Assembly: GCF_029167375.1 (NCBI RefSeq)
Contig: NZ_JARFTP010000003.1
Location: 182,721-246,720, forward strand
Source of the DNA: Tsukamurella sp. 8F
GTDB taxonomy: Bacteria > Actinomycetota > Actinomycetes > Mycobacteriales > Mycobacteriaceae
Direction: 5' to 3'
DNA length: 64,000 nucleotides
Shown: positions 56,389 to 64,000 of the stretch, one piece after another
How the letters are laid out: each line of letters starts with the position of its first letter
How positions within the stretch are numbered: position 1 is the first letter of the stretch
The notes under the pieces: generated by a model
What the model saw: the letters and a program-made list of their open reading frames with translations, nothing else
Database searches by the model: none
Told to the model about the DNA's origin: nothing
Translations under genes and position numbers: made by a program

Positions 56389-56425
56389 CAGCTGTAAACT
56401 TACGCCTGTATATCTGGAGTCGGCC

Positions 56426-56968
56426 TCACGAGGGCCCGGGCGCATCGTAAGAGCGACAGAGTCGATCGACCTGAACGTCGATCGCCGGCCAGTCGATCAC
56501 GGCCTGCATGATCCGCAGGTGGGCGGCGCCGTGCAGGGCGTTCCAGAAGTTGAGGGCGTCCAGGCGCGGCTCTTCGCTGCCTGCGTCGGCCATCTCCTTC
56601 TCGAGCAGTTCGAGCGACGCGCGACCGAGAAGCCGATCGAACTGAACGGGTGTGGAGAACAGCACCGTGTACTTGCCCGGATTGGCGAGCGCGAACTCGA
56701 TGTAGCGCACGCCCAGCCGGCGCAACGGGACACGTGACTCCTCGCGATCACCGACCAGCGCGCGGTGCAGTTCGCCGTAGAACCGGACCTTCACCTCGAC
56801 AACGATGTCGTCGAGCGACTCGAAGTGGTGGTAGATCGCCATCGCGGAGATGCCGGCGGCGCGCGCGATCCCGCGCAGCGACAGCCGCTCGGGCACACCG
56901 CTCGCCGCGAGTTCGTGCGCCGCCGCGTCGACGATCCGGTCTCGGGTGCCCGCCACCTGCCTGCTCAC
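56426..56968 (-). CDS. TetR-family transcriptional regulator
   Basis: 180 aa, GTG start. N-terminal helix-turn-helix (about 10-55) with RGIARAAGISAMAIYHHFESLDDI, the classic TetR recognition segment. The C-terminal ligand/dimer domain is typical in length and resembles the WHG-type TetR C-terminal domain. It is divergent from an MFS transporter gene across 85 bases, so it most likely represses that transporter and itself. Ligand unknown. Confidence 0.9.
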   Translation of the reverse strand: MSRQVAGTRDRIVDAAAHELAASGVPERLSLRGIARAAGISAMAIYHHFESLDDIVVEVKVRFYGELHRALVGDREESRVPLRRLGVRYIEFALANPGKYTVLFSTPVQFDRLLGRASLELLEKEMADAGSEEPRLDALNFWNALHGAAHLRIMQAVIDWPAIDVQVDRLCRSYDAPGPS

Positions 56969-57053
56969 ACGTCCTCGGTTCCTCGCGATCGAAGCCGAGC
57001 ACCGACGCTACCCGACGTCGTTCCACCGGCGTCGCACACTTGGGAGGAAGCCG

Positions 57054-58241
57054 ATGTCCGACGGTATTCGAGACTTCGCCGTGGTCTTGGCCACGGTGGC
57101 AGCGTGCCTTGCGGGCGCGGGAATCCCCTCGCCGCTGTACGGGCTGTACAGGGCCGAGCATCATTTCGGGATCCTCGCGCAGACGCTCCTGTTCGCTACG
57201 TACGCCGTGGCGCTACTACCTGCGTTGATCGTGGCCGGGCGGTGGACCGCGCGCGTCGACGGACGGTGGATGACGGCCTCCGGGGTGTGCCTGGTGCTCG
57301 GTGCCGACGCTGCCTTCGTATGGGACCGCTCGCTTCCCGTGCTGTTCGCGGCGCGCGCCGCGCAGGGGATCGGCATCGGTGTGGTCAACGCGGCCGTCGC
57401 GGTGCTCGCCCTGGAGCGGCATCCGCGGTCGGATACCCGGGCGGCCGCGCTCGGGACTGCGCTCGCTACCGCCGCCGGACTGGGCGTGGGCTGCGTGTCC
57501 GCCGGTGTGTGGGCCCAGTACTGGCCGCAGCCGTTGCTGTGGCCCTACGTCGGGCACGCCGTGGTCCTAGCGGTCATGCTGATCCTGATCGGCCGGCTCG
57601 GCCGGGGCGCGACGGCGCATACGGCACCTGGGCGCCCCGTCGAGTGGAACCGCTCCCGATTTCGAACATCCTGTGCCGCAGCGTTTCTGGCATGGTCGCT
57701 GGGAGGTCTGTTCCTGGCGGTCGCGCCCGCGCTGTCGGGCGCGGCGCTCGGGACTACGAATCTGGCGGTGGCCGCGGGTACGGTCGGAATCTTCTTCCTG
57801 GCATCCGCGGCCGGTCAATACACGGTGGGGAGCGGTCGCGCCGGCCCGCAGCCCGACGACGTGGGGCTGTGGGCGCTGTTCCTGGGCTGTTGCGCTCTGC
57901 TCGCGGCCGCGGCGTCGGGCTGGGCGGCGGTGCTACTGCTGAGCGCCGTCGTCGGCGGTTTCGGCCTCGGGGCGACCTTCACGACTACGCTCGCAGTCGT
58001 GAATCGCCTTGTGCCGCCGGCACGGCGCGGCCGGCTCCTACCGATCTATTTCGCGAGTGTCTTCGGCGGGACCGCGCTGCCGGTGGTGGCCGTGGGGGCC
58101 GCCGCTCTCCGGCTCCCGCTGGCGGCGGCAGTCATCGCGTATGCGGCGATCACGGGGTGCGGCGTCGCCGTGCTCATCGCCCGTGCTGCATGGCGCCGGG
58201 GCTTCGCTCGGCGGGCGCGGTCGGGCGATCGGCCAGCTTGA
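57054..58241 (+). CDS. MFS transporter
   Basis: 395 aa from ATG 57054, with GGGAGGAAG 4 bases upstream. Twelve hydrophobic segments are visible. The short N-terminus leads straight into the first helix (ATVAACLAGAGIPSPLYGLY), and the loop after helix 2 has Arg-rich residues as in drug:proton antiporters. Likely an efflux pump controlled by the divergent TetR gene. Its last 68 bases overlap the convergent SMR gene. Confidence 0.88.
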   Translation: MSDGIRDFAVVLATVAACLAGAGIPSPLYGLYRAEHHFGILAQTLLFATYAVALLPALIVAGRWTARVDGRWMTASGVCLVLGADAAFVWDRSLPVLFAARAAQGIGIGVVNAAVAVLALERHPRSDTRAAALGTALATAAGLGVGCVSAGVWAQYWPQPLLWPYVGHAVVLAVMLILIGRLGRGATAHTAPGRPVEWNRSRFRTSCAAAFLAWSLGGLFLAVAPALSGAALGTTNLAVAAGTVGIFFLASAAGQYTVGSGRAGPQPDDVGLWALFLGCCALLAAAASGWAAVLLLSAVVGGFGLGATFTTTLAVVNRLVPPARRGRLLPIYFASVFGGTALPVVAVGAAALRLPLAAAVIAYAAITGCGVAVLIARAAWRRGFARRARSGDRPA

Positions 58242-58560
58242 GCCAGACGACGCCGACCACGATCACCCCGAGCCACGCGGCGCCGGCGCCTGTGAGGCGG
58301 TCGTCGAAGATCGGCGGCCCGAGCAGCGCGGCCCCGACGGTTCCGATTCCGGCCCAGACCGCATACCCCACACCGACCTCGATGGTGCGCAGCGCACGGC
58401 TGAGCGCCCACAGGGTGAGGAGGAAGAACGCGATCGCCACGAGCGACCACGGGAGCCGCGTGAAACCGCGGCTCCCGCCCACGGACAGGGCGTAGCCGAC
58501 CTCGAAGGCGCCGGCGAGGAGGAGTGTGAGCCAGCCGGTGCGGGAAGCTGTAGTCGTCAT
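58174..58560 (-). CDS. Small multidrug resistance (SMR) protein, subunit 2
   Basis: 128 aa from ATG 58560. Four hydrophobic helices; the key membrane Glu is Glu20 in LAGAFEVGYALS. Also GVGYAVWAGIGT, the SMR signature in helix 3. It has an extra C-terminal tail of about 20 residues. The partner SMR gene ends 11 bases upstream, so the two should form a heterodimeric drug/proton antiporter (like EbrAB or YkkCD). The 3' end overlaps the MFS gene on the other strand. Confidence 0.9.
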   Translation of the reverse strand: MTTTASRTGWLTLLLAGAFEVGYALSVGGSRGFTRLPWSLVAIAFFLLTLWALSRALRTIEVGVGYAVWAGIGTVGAALLGPPIFDDRLTGAGAAWLGVIVVGVVWLKLADRPTAPAERSPGAMQHGR

Positions 58561-58571
58561 GCCGAGTCCCT

Positions 58572-58892
58572 TCAGGCCGCGCCGGACAGTTGGAGGCCGA
58601 CGACGCCGCCGATGACGAGGGCGATCCCGACCACCTTGCGCACCGTGAGTCGGTGCCCGAAGAGCGGAGCGCCGAGCAATGTGATGACGACTCCCGCGAG
58701 CGAGGTCCACAGCGCGTACCCGACGCCGACGTCGAACGTGAGCAGTGCGCGGCTGAGGAAGTAGGTCGCCAGGCCGCCCGTCACGAGCGTCGCGACCGTC
58801 CAGCCGCGGTGCCTGAAGCCGTCGGCCTTCCCGGCGCAGATCGCCACCGCGGTCTCGAAGACGACGGCGACGGCGAGATGGACCCAATGCAT
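58572..58892 (-). CDS. Small multidrug resistance (SMR) protein, subunit 1
   Basis: 106 aa from ATG 58892, with GGAAGGAGAAGAA just upstream; a longer frame from 58952 adds 20 hydrophilic residues and is unlikely. Four helices; Glu13 in VVFETAVAICAG; VGYALWTSLAGVV signature. Paired with the downstream SMR gene. Divergent from a MerR-type regulator, which probably controls it. Confidence 0.9.
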   Translation of the reverse strand: MHWVHLAVAVVFETAVAICAGKADGFRHRGWTVATLVTGGLATYFLSRALLTFDVGVGYALWTSLAGVVITLLGAPLFGHRLTVRKVVGIALVIGGVVGLQLSGAA

Positions 58893-58945
58893 TTCTTCTC
58901 CTTCCCGTCGCAGCTCCGTGGGCCGCGACAGGAGATGAGGATCGG

Positions 58946-58970
58946 ACTTCACACCGGTGTCAGATGCAAG
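58946..58970. promoter_or_regulatory. Candidate MerR-type operator
   Basis: A perfect dyad ACACCGGTGT (58951-58960) lies in the intergenic region between the SMR pair and the MerR gene, 54 bases from the SMR start and 31 from the MerR start. MerR proteins bind dyads in long promoter spacers, so this is the best candidate site. Confidence 0.5.
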
Positions 58971-58990
58971 CCGCGAGTACGGTCGAGCCC

Positions 58991-59344
58991 ATGCGGATCG
59001 GAGAACTCGCGGAGGCGGCGGGCGTCAGCGCTCGCTCGCTGCGCTATTACGAGGAGCAGGGGCTGATCCGCTCCGCGCGCACGTCGGGCGGCTGGCGGGA
59101 CTTCGACGACACAGCCGTCGAACGCGTCGTGACGATCCAGCATCTGTTCGCCGCGGGTTTGTGCAGCGTGACCATCGGTGAGCTGTTGCCGTGCCTGGAC
59201 GCACCCCTCGAGGAGCGTACGGGTGCGATGGAAGTGCTTCTCGCAGAGCAGGTCCAGCGATTGGAGGCCAAGCGCCGCGATATCGACCGCGAGCTGGACG
59301 TGCTGCAGGCGCTCCGCGCGGACGTCGGGGCCGGACAGGTCTGA
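58991..59344 (+). CDS. MerR-family transcriptional regulator
   Basis: 117 aa from ATG 58991; the frame opens at 58964 but the conserved start is MRIGELAEAAGVSARSLRYY, the MerR winged helix. EEQGLIRSARTSGGWRDF follows as usual. A C-terminal coiled coil (EQVQRLEAKRRDIDREL) ends the protein without a long ligand domain. Single Cys near residue 58, so a metal sensor is unlikely. It probably activates the divergent SMR efflux genes in response to a drug. Confidence 0.9.
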   Translation: MRIGELAEAAGVSARSLRYYEEQGLIRSARTSGGWRDFDDTAVERVVTIQHLFAAGLCSVTIGELLPCLDAPLEERTGAMEVLLAEQVQRLEAKRRDIDRELDVLQALRADVGAGQV

Positions 59345-59348
59345 CGGG

Positions 59349-60041
59349 CTACGTCCCGATCGCGATGACCGGCTTGTAGGCGGGCGAGAGCCACTTCAGG
59401 ATCGAGATCATCGACTGCCGGTCCACAGCGACGCAGCCTGCGGTCGGGTTGCCGTCGGTGACGTGCAGAAAGAACGCTGAGCCCTTGCCCGGCGTGTGCG
59501 ACGGGTTGTTGTCGAAGTGCACCGCGTAGTCGTATACGGGGCCGGCGTCGTAGAGGTTCTCGCTGCCGTTGCCCGGGCTCGACGGAGCGTTGACCTGCCG
59601 GTCGTAGGTCGGCGACGAGGCGCTGCCGTCCCACCAGTCGCTTCGTGTCGCCTGGAAGTACGGCATCGCGCTGCCGGGGTTCGCCTGTCGGCCGAACGCC
59701 TGGTCCAGCGACCACACGCCCTGCGGAGTCCGGGGCACCTCGTCCTGCGCGGCGCCGATACCCTGCGAACCCAGGTGCGCGGTGATCGGGCCGAAGACCC
59801 GGGACCACTGTCCGTCCTTCGGGATCCATGCGGACAGCTGCGCCGTCGTCGATGAGGCCGACGCCGCCGTGACGGTGATGATCTGCTGGGCCTGCGGGGC
59901 CGCCGACGTGGCGGAGCGCAGCAGGGAGTTCTCGTCCGCCCGCGCGGACGGTGCCGCGACCGATGCGAGACCGACGAGCAGGAGCAGTGCGGTCGCCAGG
60001 GCCCACGCGCGCGCCGAGAGTTTCGCAGAGGTCGCCGTCAT
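59349..60041 (-). CDS. Secreted L,D-transpeptidase (YkuD family)
   Basis: 230 aa. Sec signal peptide: ARAWALATALLLLVGLASVAA, then a likely cleavage after ARA (about 35). The catalytic motif is HVTDGNPTAGCVAVDR near the C-terminus: His, then Thr/Ala-Gly-Cys with the nucleophile Cys. Arg in the usual next position follows as VDR. Such enzymes form 3-3 peptidoglycan cross-links in actinobacteria. No accessory domain. Its 3' end nearly touches the MerR gene on the opposite strand. Confidence 0.82.
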   Translation of the reverse strand: MTATSAKLSARAWALATALLLLVGLASVAAPSARADENSLLRSATSAAPQAQQIITVTAASASSTTAQLSAWIPKDGQWSRVFGPITAHLGSQGIGAAQDEVPRTPQGVWSLDQAFGRQANPGSAMPYFQATRSDWWDGSASSPTYDRQVNAPSSPGNGSENLYDAGPVYDYAVHFDNNPSHTPGKGSAFFLHVTDGNPTAGCVAVDRQSMISILKWLSPAYKPVIAIGT

Positions 60042-60108
60042 GCGGCCCAGTATGCCCGGAGAGGTGTGACGGCTGCAATCGCGTGTGGCGGGTGGGATTG
60101 TCGGCCTG

Positions 60109-60411
60109 TTACCCCAGATGCCCCTCCACGCGCTGCACCTTCGCTGTCAACTGGCCGGTGTATCCGGGACGGATATCGGCTTTGAGCACCAGAGACACGC
60201 GGGGAGCTGATTCGGCGAGACGGTCGACGCAGGCCTTCACCACCGCCATCACCTCGTCCCACTCGCCCTCGATGTTGGTGAACATGGCATTGGTCTCGCA
60301 CGGGAGGCCTGACGCCCTGACGATCCGCACCGCCTCGGCGACGGCCTCGCTCACGCCACCATCGCCGGACGGCGCGCCGCCCATCGGGCTGATCGAGAAC
60401 GCGACGATCAT
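60109..60411 (-). CDS. Thiamine-binding family protein (MTH1187/YkoF-like, UPF0045)
   Basis: 100 aa from ATG 60411, overlapping the upstream peptidase stop (ATGA); the frame is open much further upstream, but only inside the peptidase gene. [11 protein letters not shown] at the N-terminus, ETNAMFTNIEGEWDEVMAVV in the middle and SLVLKADIRPGY near the end are typical of the ~100-aa UPF0045 family, whose members bind thiamine or related compounds. Translationally coupled to the peptidase gene, though no functional link is obvious. Confidence 0.88.
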   Translation of the reverse strand: MIVAFSISPMGGAPSGDGGVSEAVAEAVRIVRASGLPCETNAMFTNIEGEWDEVMAVVKACVDRLAESAPRVSLVLKADIRPGYTGQLTAKVQRVEGHLG

Positions 60412-62498
60412 CGGCCCGCCTCCCCGGCCCCGGCACGGTGCGAGGCGCAATCGCCGCCACCCAGCTCGCGCCACAGGAATTCGTAGGCGAGGGCGGACAT
60501 GAACGCCGCCTGCTTGTTGTCGGCCGCGCCGCCGTGGCCGCCTTCGATGTTCTCGTAGTAGTCGACGTCGATGCCGCGGTCGCGAAGCGCAGTGACGAAC
60601 TTCCGGGCGTGCCCGGGGTGTACGCGGTCGTCCTTGGTCGATGTCGTCACGAGGAGTGCGGGAAGGTGACCCCCGCGTCCTTCGGGCAGGTTCTGGTACG
60701 GCGAGTACTCGCTGATGTACCGCCACTGCTCCGGGTCGTCGGGGTCGCCGTACTCGGCCACCCACGATGCGCCGGCGAGCAGCCGGTGGTACCGCCTCAT
60801 GTCCAGCAGCGGCACCTGGCACACGACGGCGCCGAACAGCTGCGGGTACAGCGTGTACATCACGCCGACGAGCAGGCCACCGTTACTCCCGCCGTTGCAG
60901 CCCAGCTGATCTCGTGTGCACACCCCGCGCCGCACGAGGTCCTCGGCGACCGCCGCGAAGTCCTCGTAGCAGCGCATTCGGTTCTCCTTGACGGCCGTGG
61001 TGTGCCACGTGGGGCCGTACTCGCCGCCGCCCCGGATGTTGGCCAGGACGTATGCGCCTCCGCGTTCGATCCACGTCTTACCCGCGATGCCCATGTACCC
61101 GGGTGACAGCGAGTGTTCGAAACCCCCGTATCCGTAGAGCAGTGTCGGTTGCGGCGCGAGCCCCTGCCTGCGGACCACGAAGTACGGCACCCTGGTGCCG
61201 TCCGCGCTCGTCGCGAAGAACTGCTCGGCGACGACGCCGTCGGCGTCGAACAGCGCGGGCGCCGCTTTTATCGGCTCGACGGACCCGCCCGCCTCGCCGT
61301 GTAGCAGCGTCGGCGGCAGGGTGAACGACGAGGCCATGAGGAAGACCTCGTCGGATACGAGCGGATCGACGCCCGCCACGCCGATCTCCGCGAGCTCCGG
61401 GAGACCGGCGGTCCAGGCGGCGGACCAGTCGGCTGGGTCCAGTGTCCGAACCACGGATCGAACGTCCTCCAGCGTCTGGACCAGTAGGTACGACTTGGTC
61501 CAGACGGTGCCGACCAGCGATGTGTGCTCGTCCGGAGTGAAGACGACGGTGTGCTCGCGGGACCCCGTGCGGAACTCATCGAAGTCGAAGGCGACGAGAG
61601 CTCCGGGCGGGACGGTGACACCGCCGCCCGACGTCTCGAACTCCCATGGGGTCTTGGGCGACACCAACAGTCGGTCGTGGTGGACGTCCCAATCGGCGTC
61701 GGTGGGGACGTCGAGGGGCTCTAGTCTCCCTGTGCCGGGGTCGAAGAGATAGTCGTCGCTGTTGTAGAAGTCGGTGGAGCGCGACACGAAATGACGCTCG
61801 TAGCCGGGGGTGTCGTCGTATCCGGCGCCCACGGCGATGTCCGTCGGCTCGCCTTCGAACACCGTCTGGGCGTCGGCGAGCGGTGTGCCCCGACTCCAGC
61901 GCTTGGCGATCCGCGGATAGCCCGACGCGGTGAGCGACCCCGGGCCGAAGTCCGTTCCGACGTAGACGGTGTCCGCGTCGATCCAGCTGATCCTGCTCTT
62001 GGCCTCGGGCAGGTAGAAGCCGCCGTCCTCAGGACCGATGAACTCGCGTCGGGAGACGGAGAACTCACGGATCACCGTCGCATCCGAACCGCCACGCGAC
62101 AGCGAGACCAGCACGCGGTCCCACGGGACGCCGTCGGGCGACTTCCCGCGGAGCACGCCCGGTCCGTGCCAGACCCAGTTCTCGCCCTCCTCGGCGCGGA
62201 GTGCGTCGAGGTCGATGACGACGTCCCAATCCGGCGCGGCGGTGCGGTAGGACTCGAGGGTCGTGCGTCGCCACATCCCGTAGGGGTGCGCAGCGTCGCG
62301 CCAGTAGTTCCAGAGCCACTCGCCGCGTCGCGACACCGTGGGGATCCGTTCGTCGCTGTCGAGGATCTGGAGGATCTCGTCTCGCGTGCGATCGAAACGG
62401 TCTCCTGCCAGCGCCGCGGTCGTGCTTTCGTTCAGCCCACGGACGTGGTCCAGCGCGCGGGTGGAGTCGACTTCTTCGAGCCAGAGGTACGGGTCCAT
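60408..62498 (-). CDS. Prolyl oligopeptidase (S9A family)
   Basis: 696 aa from ATG 62498, where the conserved [10 protein letters not shown] begins; the open frame further upstream is antisense to lpd. N-terminal half is the seven-bladed propeller; C-terminal half is the alpha/beta hydrolase. Catalytic Ser in GGSNGGLL, Asp in TKDDRV, His in [20 protein letters not shown] and NIRGGGEYG are family motifs. Cytosolic, no signal peptide. It cleaves short peptides after Pro. Coupled to the downstream thiamine-binding-family gene; divergent from lpd across 30 bases. Confidence 0.92.
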   Translation of the reverse strand: MDPYLWLEEVDSTRALDHVRGLNESTTAALAGDRFDRTRDEILQILDSDERIPTVSRRGEWLWNYWRDAAHPYGMWRRTTLESYRTAAPDWDVVIDLDALRAEEGENWVWHGPGVLRGKSPDGVPWDRVLVSLSRGGSDATVIREFSVSRREFIGPEDGGFYLPEAKSRISWIDADTVYVGTDFGPGSLTASGYPRIAKRWSRGTPLADAQTVFEGEPTDIAVGAGYDDTPGYERHFVSRSTDFYNSDDYLFDPGTGRLEPLDVPTDADWDVHHDRLLVSPKTPWEFETSGGGVTVPPGALVAFDFDEFRTGSREHTVVFTPDEHTSLVGTVWTKSYLLVQTLEDVRSVVRTLDPADWSAAWTAGLPELAEIGVAGVDPLVSDEVFLMASSFTLPPTLLHGEAGGSVEPIKAAPALFDADGVVAEQFFATSADGTRVPYFVVRRQGLAPQPTLLYGYGGFEHSLSPGYMGIAGKTWIERGGAYVLANIRGGGEYGPTWHTTAVKENRMRCYEDFAAVAEDLVRRGVCTRDQLGCNGGSNGGLLVGVMYTLYPQLFGAVVCQVPLLDMRRYHRLLAGASWVAEYGDPDDPEQWRYISEYSPYQNLPEGRGGHLPALLVTTSTKDDRVHPGHARKFVTALRDRGIDVDYYENIEGGHGGAADNKQAAFMSALAYEFLWRELGGGDCASHRAGAGEAGR

Positions 62499-62528
62499 GC
62501 CGACAACGATAGGTCTAGGCTGGTCGCC

Positions 62529-63911
62529 GTGGCTGATCACTTTGACACCGTTGTTCTCGGCGCGGGCCCAGGAGGCTACGTCGCCGCTATTCGTGCCTCG
62601 CAACTCGGGCAGAAGGTCGCGGTCATCGAGGAGAAGTACTGGGGCGGCGTGTGCCTCAATGTCGGATGCATCCCGTCCAAGGCCCTCCTCAAGAACGCCG
62701 AGCTGGCCCACACCTTCAACCACAAGGCGAAGCTGTTCGGCATCAGCGGCGACGTCTCGTTCGACTTCGGGGCGGCGTTCGACCGCAGCCGCAAGGTGAG
62801 TGAGGGCATCGTCAAGGGTGTCCACTTCCTCATGAAGAAGAACAAGATCACCGAGATCGACGGCTACGGCGTCTTCACCGACGCCAAGACCATCACGGTC
62901 GGGGACCGGACCGTCACCTTCGACAACGTCATCATCGACACGGGGTCGACGGTCAAGCTACTGCCGGGGGTGCAGCTGTCGGACAACGTTGTCACGTACG
63001 AGCAGCAGATTCTCACGCGCGACCTGCCCGAGTCGATCGCGATCATCGGAGCCGGCGCCATCGGTATGGAGTTCGGCTACGTTCTCGCCAACTACGGAGT
63101 GAAGGTCACCATCGTCGAGTTCCTCGACCGGGCCCTACCCAATGAGGACGCCGACGTGTCGAAGGAGATCACCAAGCACTACAAGAAGCTCGGCGTCGAC
63201 ATCCTCACGTCCACCAAGGTCGAGAGCGTCGACGACCAGGGCTCGCGGGTCGTCGTGAAGTACACCGGCCCCAAGGGCGCTGGCGAGCTGGTCGCGGACA
63301 AGGTCCTGATGTCCGTCGGCTTCGCACCGCGCGTCGACGGTTTCGGCCTGGAGAAGACGGGCGTCGAGCTCACCGAGCGCGGCGCCATCGCGATCGACGA
63401 CTACATGCGCACCAACGTGCCCGGCGTCTACGCCATCGGCGACGTGACGGCGAAGCTGCAACTCGCGCATGTCGCAGAGGCGCAGGGTGTCGTCGCCGCC
63501 GAGACGATCGCCGGCGCCGAGACCCAGACGCTCGGCGACTACCGCATGATGCCGCGCGCCACCTTCTGCCAGCCGCAGGTCGCGTCGTTCGGTTTGACCG
63601 AGCAGCAGGCGCGCGACGAGGGCTACGACGTGCAGGTCGCCTCGTTCCCCTACTCGGCGAACGGCAAGGCGCAGGGCCTCGGCGACGCCGTCGGTTTCGT
63701 CAAGCTGGTCTCGGATGCGAAGTACGGCGAGCTGCTCGGCGGCCACCTCATCGGCCCCGACGTCTCGGAGTTGCTGCCCGAGCTCACGCTGGCGCAGAAG
63801 TGGGATCTCACGGTGAACGAGGTCGCGCGCAACGTGCACACGCACCCCACGCTGTCGGAGGCGCTGCAGGAGTCGATCCACGGCCTCGCCGGTCACATGA
63901 TCAACCTGTAG
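62529..63911 (+). CDS. lpd: Dihydrolipoamide dehydrogenase (E3)
   Basis: 460 aa from GTG 62529. FAD motif [16 protein letters not shown], redox disulfide [16 protein letters not shown] motif [12 protein letters not shown], second FAD motif YAIGDV, and the C-terminal His-Glu pair in [12 protein letters not shown] are all present. It reoxidises dihydrolipoyl groups of 2-oxoacid dehydrogenase complexes with NAD+. In mycobacteria the same enzyme also serves peroxynitrite/peroxide defence. No ribosome site is visible before the GTG, so the mRNA may be leaderless. The stop is followed by 32 unremarkable bases and then the poly-G end. Confidence 0.96.
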   Translation: MADHFDTVVLGAGPGGYVAAIRASQLGQKVAVIEEKYWGGVCLNVGCIPSKALLKNAELAHTFNHKAKLFGISGDVSFDFGAAFDRSRKVSEGIVKGVHFLMKKNKITEIDGYGVFTDAKTITVGDRTVTFDNVIIDTGSTVKLLPGVQLSDNVVTYEQQILTRDLPESIAIIGAGAIGMEFGYVLANYGVKVTIVEFLDRALPNEDADVSKEITKHYKKLGVDILTSTKVESVDDQGSRVVVKYTGPKGAGELVADKVLMSVGFAPRVDGFGLEKTGVELTERGAIAIDDYMRTNVPGVYAIGDVTAKLQLAHVAEAQGVVAAETIAGAETQTLGDYRMMPRATFCQPQVASFGLTEQQARDEGYDVQVASFPYSANGKAQGLGDAVGFVKLVSDAKYGELLGGHLIGPDVSELLPELTLAQKWDLTVNEVARNVHTHPTLSEALQESIHGLAGHMINL

Positions 63912-63943
63912 TCCCGAGCCCGACCGGGGGGCCGCCCCCCCGC

Positions 63944-64000
63944 GGGGGGGGGGGGGGGGGGGGGGGGGGCCCGGGGGGGGGGGGGGGGGGGGGGCGCCCC
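63944..64000. other. Poly-G tract at sequence end, likely artefact
   Basis: Apart from a few C, the last ~57 bases are all G. No gene or known repeat explains this. It looks like low-quality contig-end sequence, such as two-colour dark-cycle G calls. Confidence 0.85.

Noticed and set aside
1..64000. CRISPR array, tRNA/rRNA genes, insertion sequences, phage genes
   Set aside because: No regularly spaced repeats, tRNA-like cloverleafs, transposase motifs or terminal inverted repeats were seen; the only long repeat is the NRPS2 A-domain duplication.

Overview
The window is high-GC actinobacterial DNA. Two MspA-type porin genes, seven 19-bp elements resembling IdeR/DmdR iron boxes, and mycobacterial-style NRPS, FecB/FecCD and IrtAB-like genes point to a mycolic-acid actinomycete (order Mycobacteriales; Tsukamurella, Gordonia or Rhodococcus would fit). 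I cannot fix the genus from sequence alone.

From 1 to about 50.7 kb lies one large siderophore locus, cut at its left end inside an mbtH-like gene. It opens with the mbtH 3' end, panD (aspartate to beta-alanine), and two pairs of exporter-fold ABC half-transporters. The first pair is asymmetrically degenerate; the second is canonical and IrtAB/YbtPQ-like. Behind an iron box follow an aryl-carrier-type protein, a flavin-dependent halogenase and an FAD/NAD(P)-binding protein. A convergent PIG-L deacetylase shares an iron-box intergenic region with an operon of a siderophore-interacting protein fused to a methyltransferase-like domain, two FecCD permeases and an ATPase. A leftward operon (aminotransferase, amidohydrolase, alpha/beta hydrolase) comes next.

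The core is a mirror image. NRPS1 (4102 aa, N-terminal formyltransferase) plus an FecB-type lipoprotein run rightward, and NRPS2 (3724 aa) plus a second FecB-type lipoprotein run leftward; they meet at a bidirectional terminator. Both synthetases have three complete modules. In each, the middle A domain has a beta-alanine-like specificity code, which matches the panD linkage. Beyond NRPS2 lies a second degenerate ABC pair, homologous to the first. The likely product is a formylated, hydroxamate-type, exochelin-like peptide with beta-alanine residues, possibly carrying a halogenated aryl group. No ornithine N-hydroxylase, aryl-activating enzyme, or in-line thioesterase is visible. Halogenase chemistry beside a formyl-hydroxamate NRPS system, together with the odd domains in both NRPSs, is the most novel aspect.

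From 50.9 to 52.6 kb are two MspA-like porin genes behind a promoter with a possible partial iron box, ending in a strong hairpin. From 52.6 kb onward the content is ordinary chromosome: an MpaB/DUF2236 oxygenase-like protein, PPK2 polyphosphate kinase, a membrane protein, an alpha/beta hydrolase, a TetR/MFS pair, an SMR efflux pair with a divergent MerR regulator, a secreted L,D-transpeptidase, a thiamine-binding-family protein, a prolyl oligopeptidase and dihydrolipoamide dehydrogenase. The last ~60 bases are almost pure G and look like an assembly artefact.
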